From positions 1,178,001-1,242,000 of the forward strand of contig NW_025062478.1 of NCBI RefSeq assembly GCF_000002995.4: 64,000 nucleotides of DNA. The letters run 5' to 3'. Below are positions 23,513-34,911 of the stretch, piece by piece; the stretch's first letter is position 1, and every line of letters starts with the position of its first letter. Origin of the DNA: Brugia malayi (taxonomy: Eukaryota > Nematoda > Chromadorea > Rhabditida > Onchocercidae). A program made the position numbers and the translations under genes. The notes beneath the pieces are model-generated. The model saw nothing but the letters and a program-made list of their open reading frames with translations, did no database searches and was not told the DNA's origin.

Positions 23513-26500
23513 TATTTCCATTGATTGTTAAAAATCTCAAACTGTGGCAATTATAGCATGTTAGGATTACTTTTTGTTAAATGAGATGAAATCATTTTGG
23601 AATTTTCTAATCAGTGAACTTTTTCTTTAAACCAAAGATTTTGATGATGTGCAAATTTCGAAGGATTATTTTTTATTCTGCTGCTTAGCTTTGATTTTTC
23701 ATGTTGTGTAAAATTTCTGTTATTTCACATGGAGAATTTGGCATTTATAATTTAACCAGTTTCATAGATCTCGTTTAATTTTTTTGTTTAGCTTCCGCAT
23801 ATTTTTCTAAAGTTGGTGGAGTTATACACAAATTCTTCGACATTCATCAAAAATTTAAAGTATTTTTAACTTCCGCATTTTATATATTTTTTTTTTCCCA
23901 GCACGAGCAGATTTCGATCATCAAAAACAACCTTTGGTATTAGGAATATATTGGACATATCACTAGTAATTAGCTACAGTATTAGAAGTGTGTTGTTGCT
24001 GTTAGATTTTAGCTGTTTTGAGATTTTTGTAATTGTGACTAAAGTAATGGTTGTTGGTGGAAAACATTTTCAGAAAAATTTTAAGTTTAGTAAATTTAGC
24101 AAAATTAAAAGCGATTTCTGATTTGTTTCTTTCTTTCTTTTTTTTTTTTTCTATGCAATCACAAATAATATAGGAAAAGCTTACTTTCTTGTCACTCTTG
24201 AATTTCTCATTTTTTACTATTCAATATATGATGACATTTTGGATTAATTGTTATCATGAAAATAACGTGAATGTTTCATCGATGCTAAAGATAATAATTG
24301 AGCAAAAAAAAAAAAAAAAAAAAAAAAAAATGAATGGCAAGATAGTAAATGAAATGATTTCCAAGGAGTCATACACTAATTTCACCTTTATCATTTCATT
24401 CATTCGCTTGATAACTTTTCTGCTAATGTAAACAAAATTTAATTTGATAGAAAAATAAAGTATGTTGACAACGATATACTTCACATATTCTCATATTCAT
24501 GACTGAACAATAGTCGGAAAAAATTCATTACTTTCAAATTAATCTTTATTTTTTTTTTTCCTAGTGGTATAGTAGTTTTATTACTTAGATAAAGTAAATT
24601 AACTCGAAATAAGGCTAAATAGAAGTATGAGAAATAGAAAAAAAAAAAAGCGCGAATACGATTTATTTAACTAACTGATTGCAAGTACAAATATAAGAAA
24701 AAAAATCTGAAATTGAAATGACTGTAACCTAAACATTTTATAAAAGGTAGAGGTGGAGTGGAACGAAAATGAAATTTTAACTTCATTTTTAAATGCATAA
24801 TTTTTTTTCTGTCTTACCTCTAATTGTCATGAAGTAATTAATTTGTTAATGTCTAGTGTTTAAGACAACTGTGTGTAATATTATCAAAATCTGTATAGTT
24901 CTGATAATACAATGTAATAATTTAAAAAATTTAAAAGAAAAGGAAAAAAGGAAACATACATTTACTCTTATATTATACTGAATTTATAATAGAAATATAA
25001 TATTTCAAATTTAAGTAATCAAATTTTATAATACAAAAAAATTTGATTAACAACATGTGCATATTTATATCATAGCTATGAACATATTCAATAATAACTT
25101 TGATAGATTATTAGAATAAATATCTAAAAAATGCTCTAAACAAAAAAAAAAAAAAAAAAAATACAAACCGGAAAAAAGTTTAAAAAGTTTTTAAGAAGAA
25201 ATACAACAAAAATTCCTTATATTACAAAATTGAGTTTTTTTTTTTTTTCTTTTCTCCTTTTCTTTTTGTAAAAAAATTTGGATGGAAAGACAGATTATAA
25301 TAATTGCAACAGTAATAAATCATTTGCAGTTAAAATAGCAATTTGTAAAATGAATAAATCAATCATTGTAAACTAATATTTTAAAATTATTTTATTAGTT
25401 TGATTAATTTCATTTTACTATAATTTAGAGCAATGAGTTTAAACAACTAATCACATAAATAGTTAAAAATTTTTTTGAAATTTTGATTTATATATCTATA
25501 AAAAAAAAAAAAAATGTATCAAAAAGTAATTTTAAATTTTAATTTATACATTTATAAAAAAAAAAAAAAAATGTATCAAAAAGTAATTTTAAATTTTAAA
25601 CGTTTTGTAATTTTGATAGATTGTTTTGTTAGCATAACATTTTTAACTTTTATCAAAAGATAACTGATAATATTGTGGAATATCATTTGAATAAATATAT
25701 TATCTTCTGTGATCATGCATATTATCAAAATGATAGATAGTTTATCAGTAATTTATCACAAGAATATATCACATTTATACTTATTTATGCTTAAATTTAT
25801 TCTTCAAACATAAAAGAAAAATGATATTTATTTATATTTTTTTTTTATATAACCTAAATTAAAATATTTTAACAAAATGTTAAGATCAAAAAAAAAAAGT
25901 TTAAAGAGAGACAAAAAGGAAGAGGGAGAGAAAGGGAGAGAGAGAGAGAGGGAGAGGGAGATAAAGAAGATGAAGCATAATCAAGAAAGGAGTAAAAATA
26001 ATCGAGAAATATGATTTGTCAATATTTATAAAAATTTTTCCTAATTTTTGAAGAATTTTTAAATTTTCGAAAAATCTAATAAAAAAAATTTCCACTTTTA
26101 GTGATAATTTTTTGTGATTTTGTTTGCTTGTTTATATTTTTTTCTAGTTTCTTGCATATGATTTCATTCTTTTTATTTCACTGAAATTTCATTTTTTTTT
26201 CTTTTTGTTTTAATTATAATATTTCAATTTATTTCATTTCATTTCAATAATATGTTATCTTCTTTTAGTTTCTTTTTTTTTTTTTTTTTTTTTTAAAGAT
26301 CTTTTCAGTTTCAAATATTTTTGCAAATCTTTTTTTTTTTTTTTTTTTTTTTGGTAAAATAGTTTAATTTATTGGATTTTTAGTATAATTTTATGCATAT
26401 ATGATTGTAAGTCACTTAACGTTGAGTAAAAACTTTCGCTGTGACAATCTTTTTGAAATGAATTATTTCCAATTTTTTTTTTTTTTTTTTATTCAATTTA

Positions 26501-27040
26501 AGATTTCATCCAATAATCAAAAATTTGAAATAAAAGTTTGATTAAAATATATTGTAAAGTGAATATGCAGAGAATTTTTTTTTTTTTTTTTTTTGTTTAT
26601 TCTGACTTTTTGAAGTTAAGTAAACAATCGGTCGTTCCGATAATGCCCAACAATTTTCTTCCTCGGAAGATTATTTTTCAAAACTATTTCAGTTTTTTTT
26701 TTTTTTGCTTTATTGATTTAAAATACTATATAAAATCATGATAAGAAAAGTGATAAGTATTCTGATCAGTGATTAGAGCCATTTCTTTGGATAATTTGAA
26801 TCGATGACGATAATTCGAAATGACCATCAAATGATCAATCACTAAATCGATATAATGAAAATTAATAAAATATCTAGAATGACACTTTACTATTTCAACT
26901 TTCTGTCCTATTTTTAATTAATTTCAGCAATGTGTTAGATTCAATTTCTTATGGTCGATGGATATTTATAAAAAAGTAATATTTGAAAATTCGATTAATA
27001 AAAGAAATTTTCCGTCAACCGATTGACAATGGAAGAAATT
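23513..27040. other. Intergenic region between convergent NAA10 and coiled-coil gene
   Basis: About 3.5 kb of AT-rich DNA with long A and T runs (24305-24330, 25143-25161, 26272-26294, 26332-26352), a GA-rich run at about 25918-25965 and a 65-bp tandem duplication at about 25485-25605. I find no exon or RNA gene. Both flanking genes end towards it. Confidence 0.6.
25485..25605. repeat. Tandem duplication of about 65 bp
   Basis: The block with a poly-A run followed by ATGTATCAAAAAGTAATTTT occurs twice in succession with few differences. Confidence 0.85.
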
Positions 27041-28226
27041 TTACTCCGGTAGAACTTTACTCATCGTCCATTTCAATAATTTTATAATTGTACGACAAGT
27101 CCGAGAGCGCTCATTTATTATTATTTCATTGATTTCACGCGCTTTTGACAGTTTCTCTTCAAAAATCTAAAAAAAAAAAAATCAAAGAACGCATCGCCTA
27201 AATTTGCATAGCATTAATTAATTAATTAATTAACATTACAAAAATAGTAGTACACAAGAATAATTCTATTTAATTACAAAAGCCAATTTAATTTGTTTCA
27301 ATCAGAGAGGTAAAGAGGTAGAGAGAGAGAGAGAGAGAGAATTTTTGTGATTTATTTAAAATTAAGAGAGAAACCTCTCGTCTATGTTCCGCTTTCAGTT
27401 CAGCCATTTCCGCAATATGTTGAAATTTGGCCACTTCAGCTTTCATTGTTTCGTTGCGCTGCTTAACTAACATGAATTCAAATTCTCTCTTATTTTTGTT
27501 GTCCTTTTCAACTAACTGCTGGCGCAGTTGTCGCACTTCAGATGTAAGTTCATCATTTTTTATAGCTTTCTTCTTCCATTCTCCCATTTCACATTCCAAT
27601 TTTGATTTCTCTTCATTATACTTCTCCTGTTGACATTTCCATAATACTTCCAATTCTGTTTTTTGAGCTTTCATCTGATTCAATTCCATTTGCATTGCAA
27701 TGTACTGCAAAAAAAGCAATATTAATCAAAGATATCAATGAAAATTTTTTTGCATTTCACAAAATTTCAATGTCAAAAAAATATATTTGAAAAAAGCGAC
27801 AAAAATTTTTAAAGCTATTTTTTTTTTTCATTTTCTCCTCTTCTTTTCAAACAACAAATAAATCAGAAATGATTGAAAATTAGCATAATTTACTCTGTAC
27901 GTGAAATCATTGCCTTCATTGTCCACTACTACTGGTATTAGTTTTTTTAGCGAAACCAGTTGCGCCTTCAAATCGAACACTTCCGCCATAAGATTCTTGT
28001 TTTCCTCCAAAATTTCATCAGACACTGTGTCTAAATTTTTTTTCAACTGGTATGGCAATATTTTGAGGACAATTGTAAACAAAAAGAAAATCAAAAAAAC
28101 AGAAAACTAACCTTCTTTAGGATTTTCTTCTAGCAAACTCTCTGTGATATTCTTATCACCTTGGTTGCTACTAGTGATATCACTGTCCTTATTACTTGTT
28201 ACACCTGTATTGCCTTCAGATGTCAT
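27041..28226 (-). CDS. Coiled-coil protein, family not recognised
   Basis: Four - strand exons join in phase: 28226-28112, 28030-27894, 27704-27375 and 27166-27041 (TAA), 235 residues. The N-terminal 38 residues are polar and Ser/Asn/Thr-rich (MTSEGNTGVTSNKDSD...). From about residue 45 the chain is strongly helical and charged with heptad-like spacing: LEENKNLMAEVFDLKAQLVS, then YIAMQMELNQMKAQKTELEV to RREIFEEKLSKAREINE. The last exon (27166-27041) supplies EIFEEKLSK...KVLPE and avoids reading through the GA repeat at 27310-27345, where the open frame becomes Ser-Leu repeats. The ATG lies one base after the acceptor-like GAATTTAG, as in trans-spliced genes. No other domain, signal peptide or membrane segment is visible, so a structural or adaptor role is the most that can be inferred. 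Confidence 0.7.
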
Positions 28227-29493
28227 CCTAAATTCATTGTCATTTTATTTCACCTCCATAATTTGTTGAAATTTGATTTTAGAAACCGATCACTTCCTCA
28301 GTTTTTTTAAAAATTTTATAACTATCAGTAATTCTTCTGGAAAGCATTCATCACACCTCACAAACAACCAACCTTAATTCTGCGTTAATTCCACGTGAAG
28401 TAAAACGGTAGACGAATGAAGATTGAACTCAAATATTGAGCAAATGATCAAAATGAAGAGAATAGCCATATCGATACCTTCCTTATATACCATTCCAAAA
28501 AGTTGCAAAAAATTTTTGATAAGAAACTTTTCAAATATATGCAAATTTAAGTTGTATTAATTTTCATATTCTACATTTAATGTTTATAAAACATTATGAA
28601 AAAAAGCAATATCCAATGAAAAAAATCAATTGATAAAATTTTTCCTTTTTCTTCTTTTATCAGTTCATTTATTTTAATTTATCATATCATGCAATTTTTG
28701 AAGTAAAATTATGAATTTTCTTCTTATAATCTCAGAAAGAAAGAATTAATTAATTATTGCTTAATTTTTTAAAATTATTATTTTACTACAATTGGTATTA
28801 TTTGTTATAAATTTTAATACTATAAAATAATTAAAATTACCTTACTCTTATTAATTAGCATGCTAAGGTAATAATACTTTACGATGAATTGATAGACAAC
28901 TCATTTTTTTCCATTTATATATTTTCATGTATTACTTTAAGTGACTTCAATTTCAAAGAGTATATTTAAATCATTTCAAAAGTTTTTTTTTTCTTTATAA
29001 TTATTCTAAGTAAAATAAATTCGATTAATTAGGCAGTGAAAATATTTGCGAATTTTTAAAGAATAAATTTATAATTAAATTAAATATCAAACATTTTACA
29101 AAATTCTGCTCAAATTCATATTTACATTTAAAACCTTATCAAAATATTTAAACGCCATTAAATAAATTTAAATGTTGTAAAAATAATACATATGAATTAA
29201 TATGAACTGCATAAAGATAAGAGCAATACATCAAAATATATTAATTTAATTAATTAATTTAAATATTGAGAATTATACGATCTTATCAATAATGGCAATT
29301 TCTAATTTATCATTTCAAATTTAATACTATTAAACTTTTCACTTTTCATTATGCTTTATTTTTAAAACAAATTAAAATTAACGTTTCGTTCAAAAAAAAA
29401 AAAAAAAAAAAAGGAAAAAATAAAACGCTCTAATAATTAGGAATAGTTAAAATTCATATTATCTATTCTATCAATATTAATTGCAATTATTTA
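28227..29493. other. Intergenic, nothing recognised
   Basis: AT-rich spacer of about 1.27 kb between two - strand genes. No exon, repeat array or RNA structure stands out apart from a poly-A run at about 29393-29412. Confidence 0.6.
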
Positions 29494-32400
29494 TCACCAT
29501 GCTTTCTTATCAGCACCAAAGATATCTTGATTAACACCAGCTAATGTTTGATAATTTGGATCAAATGTTCCAGCCTATAATGATAAATTCATTTATACAT
29601 TTTATTTTTATCTGCTTCTCATATATAAATATAATTAATTATTTTCAGCAATAATAAATTTTAAATATTATATCTTTTTTGATTTTATAGTACATTCGCC
29701 AGATAGTAAATCTTAAGAACTGTAAAACTGCAAAAAGTTGATATCATTTGATAATCAAATACAATAGCAAATCATATTCCATCTGATAATATTACCGGAT
29801 AGCAAAACGGATTTTAACTACCGGTTGCTCATCCTGTCTTTATATCACTTTTTTTTTATCATTTCTTATCAAATATAAATTAGACAACGGTCTCACTTCA
29901 TAATAATTAGTTATAATAATAATAATAATAATATTAATATTAATAATATTAAATAACAATACTAATAATAATGATATGCTTTTTTATCTTTCTGATTAGA
30001 TCTTACAAGCACCAAAGATATTTTGATTACCAGCAGTTAATGTTTAATAATTTTGATCAAATATTCTAACCCATATGTAATTTGTAACTATAAAATACCT
30101 TCCAACTATCAAATTATTCCAAATTATCAAAAATAATAGAAATATCATTAAAAAATGAATATAGCAATTTTTCTTTAATTTAATTATTTTTAAAAATTAA
30201 AAAAAAAAAATGTTCCTATTCGAAAATCTATTTTTTTGTTTTTGTTTCAGATTGTTTTTTTCTTTCTACTTTATCTTATTGTAATCAAACTAATGTCAAA
30301 ATTAGAAAAAATTCTTTTTTTATTAACTAATTAATTAATTAGTTAGCAAAATGATGCTTGGCACTAAAAGTAGAGAAATAATTAATTGGTTAGTTTAATT
30401 ATTAAATTTAATAAATTCAATCAAAAACATTTTCTTAACCTTTCCTGCTGGTGTACTAGGTGCACGAATAGGTGTAGGCGATTCACCTTTCTTATCTGCG
30501 CCAAAAATATCACCGCCAACAGCAGCTAATGTCTAAAATAAAATTCTTTATTCTTAGCAAATTAAAGTGTGTATTTGAAATTTGCTAAAATTTAAAAAAT
30601 TTCTTTAAAGAAATTTAAATTTGTTTGTATTCTATCACATTTAGAATTAATATTTAGAATTATTACCTGATAATTTGGATCAAATGTACCAGCTACAGCA
30701 CCTTGATTTGCTGGTTTGCTTAGATTTACACCGCCACCTGCTTTATCCTCGCCAAATATATCTGCGCCTACAGCGGCCAAAGTCTAATTTTGTATAAAAA
30801 TTTAATAAAATCAAAAAATTCGAATTGAAATATTTTTAACGAAAAATCTAACCAAATATATTGATCAATTTGAAAACAAAATTTTTATTTAAGCGTTAAA
30901 TTTAGTAATGCATAAATAATTTAAAATGATGAATTTGCATTTAAAAATTTTAAGGATGGAAAAAATTGTGAAATTAGAAATTTCTTTCTTCTCACTTTTA
31001 CAGATTTTTTGAAATAGTTCAACAACAATAATTTGTTTTATCTGTAAGATTAAAGATTAAATTTTTTTTTTTGAAAAAAAACTTTTTTTTTTTAAATTAC
31101 CTGATAATTTGGATCATGTGTACCAACCATTCCACCTTGTGTTGGTACCTTTGGTAGAATTACTGGTGATGGGCTAAAACCACCAGCTATTTGCTTATCG
31201 CCTCCAAATATATCAGCACCAATACCAGCTAAGGTCTGAATAGCTTTTCTTTCTTTAAAAAAAAAAAAAAACTTTATAAATTAAAATATTATTGATAAAA
31301 AGTGATAAAATGAGAATGTCAAAATTAAAATAAAATATTTTAATAAAAATTTTATCTCCTAATAATATTGATAACTGTATGATTCATTGCTAATTATAAT
31401 AAATTATTAAAGCTAATAAATTCATAATACAAATAAAAATGCAATTAATAGAATTTCTTAAAATAAAAAAAAAAAAAACGAAAACTTATATTTCATTTGT
31501 GCCAGATTTTTCCTTTTGCATTCAAAATTTTTTTCCTCTTTCAAATTTAATCAAAGCTAATAATTCGATTCTTATTTAATTTAGTTTTAATTCAATTTAA
31601 AATTAGTTTTTATTCAATTTTTTTAAAATTTAATTAAAAAAATTTTTTCCTCAAAATTATATTAGCTTAGTCAATATTTTTTTCTTTTTTTATCAAATGA
31701 AATTACTATTTGATAGTTTATTAAAATTAAATTAAAGAAAAAAAAAAGATTAAAGTACTACTTGATAATTTGGATCATGTGTACCAGCTAATCCACCTTC
31801 AGTTGGCCGTTTTGGTGCTTGAGCAGGTACAACAGCAGCAGCAGCTTTTTGAATTTTAGGCCTCGGTTTTGCTATAAATTTTTTTTTTTTTTTTTTACAA
31901 AAAAAAAGAAAACAAATTTATTTCTTTTTTTTTTTAAACAACTTAATAATTTTAGTAATTTACTAACTTATTAGCATTGTTTCATTCAAATTCTCTTCAT
32001 TATCTTCTATAACTGATTTCTTTTTCTTCTTTTTCTTCTTCTTCTTCTTTTTCTGCTCAAACATTTATTCAGTTATATATGATTTGAATAATTTTACAAA
32101 TTTTATCCTTAGAAATTTACAATACTGTAATTTTTTTTTAAAAAAAAAATTTGCAAAAATTTCATAGTTCTATGATTTTTTTTTGCTGATATTTGCGTAT
32201 AAATTATACTTACAATATGCTTATTTACCTTTCATTATTACAATATTTTGTTTATTCAATATTAATCAGTGATAAAAAAATGCCTTAATTATAATATTAT
32301 TAAGTTAAAATTTATCAGTTTAATCAAATTTATTCAATTAAAATTTATCAATTTAATCAAATTATGGCACAAATGAGTAAGAACTTTAAATTGAATTAAA

Positions 32401-32701
32401 ATCATTCATTTCTTTTTTTTAAAAAAAAATTAATTATTAGCTTATTTTGTTATCAATTTAGTCAAATTGTAATGTAAATGAATAAAAGCTTTAAAGTGAA
32501 TAAAAAAATAAAAATTGAAATTATTCATTGAAAAAAAAAACAAAAAATAATAAATTATTAACTTACTTTACGGCAACAACAACACATTGGCAAAGTATAT
32601 GTTATCACTGGCAAAATTTGAAACGTAAGATATGTAATAATAATTAATAAAACGGGAAATTCGAGTAGGAATGACATTGTGGTAAATGTTGCATTTATCA
32701 T
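29494..32701 (-). CDS. Membrane-anchored protein with exon-encoded DPNYQTLAG-DIFG repeats
   Basis: Seven - strand exons join in phase: 32701-32567, 32052-31968, 31871-31762, 31235-31101, 30783-30667, 30532-30440 and 29574-29494 (TGA), 251 residues. Residues about 10-34 form one hydrophobic segment (FLLEFPVLLIIITYLTFQIL), followed by MCCCCRK, a likely palmitoylated cysteine cluster, and a long lysine run (KKKKKKKKKKK), so a membrane anchor with a cytoplasmic tail is probable. The tail holds repeats of the form GThDPNYQ + TLAG.GADIFGGDK; introns fall between DPNYQ and TLAG, so successive exons run TLA...DPNYQ. Versions are TLAGIGADIFGGDK, TLAAVGADIFGEDK, TLAAVGGDIFGADK and, within the last exon, TLAGVNQDIFGADKKAW at the C-terminus. 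I do not recognise a named family or function. The ATG lies two bases after ATTTTTAG, a probable trans-splice acceptor. Confidence 0.72.
30002..30070 (-). pseudogene. Decayed copy of the terminal repeat exon inside an intron
   Basis: Read on the - strand, this 69-nt stretch aligns closely with exon 29574-29494: it gives IFDQNY, then a TAA stop in place of the Gln codon, then TLTAGNQNIFGACK against TFDPNYQTLAGVNQDIFGADK. Most differences are single-base substitutions. It lies in the last intron of the repeat-protein gene, 430 nt upstream of the functional copy, so it looks like a tandem exon duplicate that has lost its function. Confidence 0.82.
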
Positions 32702-34850
32702 TTCTAAAAATTTTTTTTTTCTTTTTTTCATAAATTTCCAATAACTTTTTTCTTTTTTTCTTTTTCTTTCTCCCTCTCTCTCTTTTTTCTACTTCTATTA
32801 ACCAAAATTTGTATAATTTTGATTATCTAAAAATGCGAAAAATTTTTTTGGAGTATTGGATGTAATTATTAAAAGAAACTAATGTTATGTTATTATACCA
32901 GTCTAATTTACAATGGTTTATATTAATATTCTAACTTAATTTAGTTATTATTAAGATTAATACTGTTATTCTAATCTTAATTTAACTATGATAAAAAATT
33001 AATAATTGCTATTTTAGCTATATTTATAGGCAAATATTTATAATTATGATTTGTTCAATTTTCCAATTTGCAATATTTATATTATCCAAAGAGAATCCAT
33101 ACAGATTATCCAGTTTTGATCAAAAAAAAAGTTATAAAAAAAATCAAAATAATCACTAAATTAACTAAATAAATGGATTTGAGTAAAAACTTTTTAAGCA
33201 ACAAAAAAATTGTTAGATTAAGATAGTTGGTAATTTCAGTCAGCTTCAACTAGCTTTAATTAAATTAATTGAAGTAATCTTAATTAAGGTAGCTTTAAAT
33301 TTAAACTAGATTTAACTTTAAATTTAATTGAAGTAGGCTCAATTAAATCATTTCATTCATTTCAGTGAATTTAATTTTATAAAAAAAAGAAAAGCATAGA
33401 TGAATAAAATAGATTAATTCAGACTGAAAATTTTGCGTTAATTAATTTTGGAGCTAAAAATAAATTTCAAACATCGTAATAGTCATTTTCTTTTTTTAAA
33501 TGATTCATTCATAGCGGTAGAATTTAAAGATATTTTAGAAATGAACTTTTTTTTTCAGGCTGATATTTATGATACAACCATCCACTAAACAAGAAGAAAA
33601 TTCAAAATAATTCAATGCAAATTGTAAATGAAAGTTTATATTTGAATTTTTTTTTTTGTTTTAATTAATTTTCTATTGCTTTTTCTATTTTGCAAATATG
33701 AATAAATTAATGTATTGTAAAATTTGAGAATTATTAAATGAAACAATAAAAAGACATTAAAGATTTCTTTTTAGATTAACATATGAATAAAATTAGTTGG
33801 AAATACTTTCTCTTTTACATTTGAATATTTCTAATTTATTAATCTAATAATTGTTTTAACAAAGGTTTTATTAATTAGCCACAATTAGTCATCATTTAAT
33901 AATATTATAACTATAATTAATAAGCCAAGAATTTTTTTAATACACAATAATATAATAATTATAATTAATAAGCCAAGAACTCAATTAACGGATTTCCGGA
34001 TCGAAACATCCAAGCAATTCGGAATGCTATGCCATTGACGTAGTAAGTTGATGTAATTCTAAACTTTATTTACAGCGCTTAGATGCTACAACATACTAGA
34101 AAGCTATTATAAACAGTATGTTTCCCAAAAAGAAAACACACCTCCAGTAGATTATGTGTAAGATAATATTACATTGAGAAATACAGTGATGCTAGATTGG
34201 TGTGAGGATAGTGTAGTTTGGGGAGAGGGTGCAGAGATTGCGTGATTTCTTTGAAATATTGTGTCGTATATAGAAGCTGAAAAGAATTATAGATAACGAT
34301 GTTGTGGAGTGTTTTGCATTCACCAGAAGTAGAAGTGTATTGTGCTAGAAGAGACGGCAGAGATTGATAAAGTTAGTGATGATTTTAAGTTTGCTTTTAT
34401 ATTAATTTCAATTAAATTTCATTCTTTGCTTCATTTTATTCTATTCTTTTTTTCTTGTTTTATTTTAAAAAAAGAATAGAGGAAATTATTTTTATATGAT
34501 AATAATTGACATTGTGTTGTATGCTTATATTATTTATTTATTTTATTTTATTAGATTGAAATATTTGTAAATATTTTGCTAATGTTTAGCAATTTTCTTG
34601 AAAAATTTTAAAGTTAGCTTCTAGAAATTTAAAACATGGGGAAATAAAAGCATCATGTTGATTTAGAGAAAAATAAATCCTTTAATGTTCATTTGATGAA
34701 ATCGATTATTGTGCAATTGCTACATTAACTATATTATGTAAGATTTGAACTACAAATCAGTTAAGAAACAGTTTATTATTACGGATGTTTTTTTTTTTCT
34801 TGTTATTTACGACTTTTAACAGACTGACATGTTTAATATTTTATTTTATA
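32702..34850. other. Divergent intergenic region between repeat protein and BROX
   Basis: AT-rich, with a small tandem duplication around 33898-33980 (ATTATAACTATAATTAATAA GCCAAGAA, twice) and a GC-richer island at about 33985-34385 of unknown nature. ATTTTATAG ends at 34851, 60 nt before the BROX ATG, as a possible leader acceptor. Confidence 0.5.
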
Positions 34851-34911
34851 GTTTGTTTGACTACGAAGAAAAAAAAGTAGAGAAATGGTTTGTTAACGAA
34901 ACAGATTTGAA

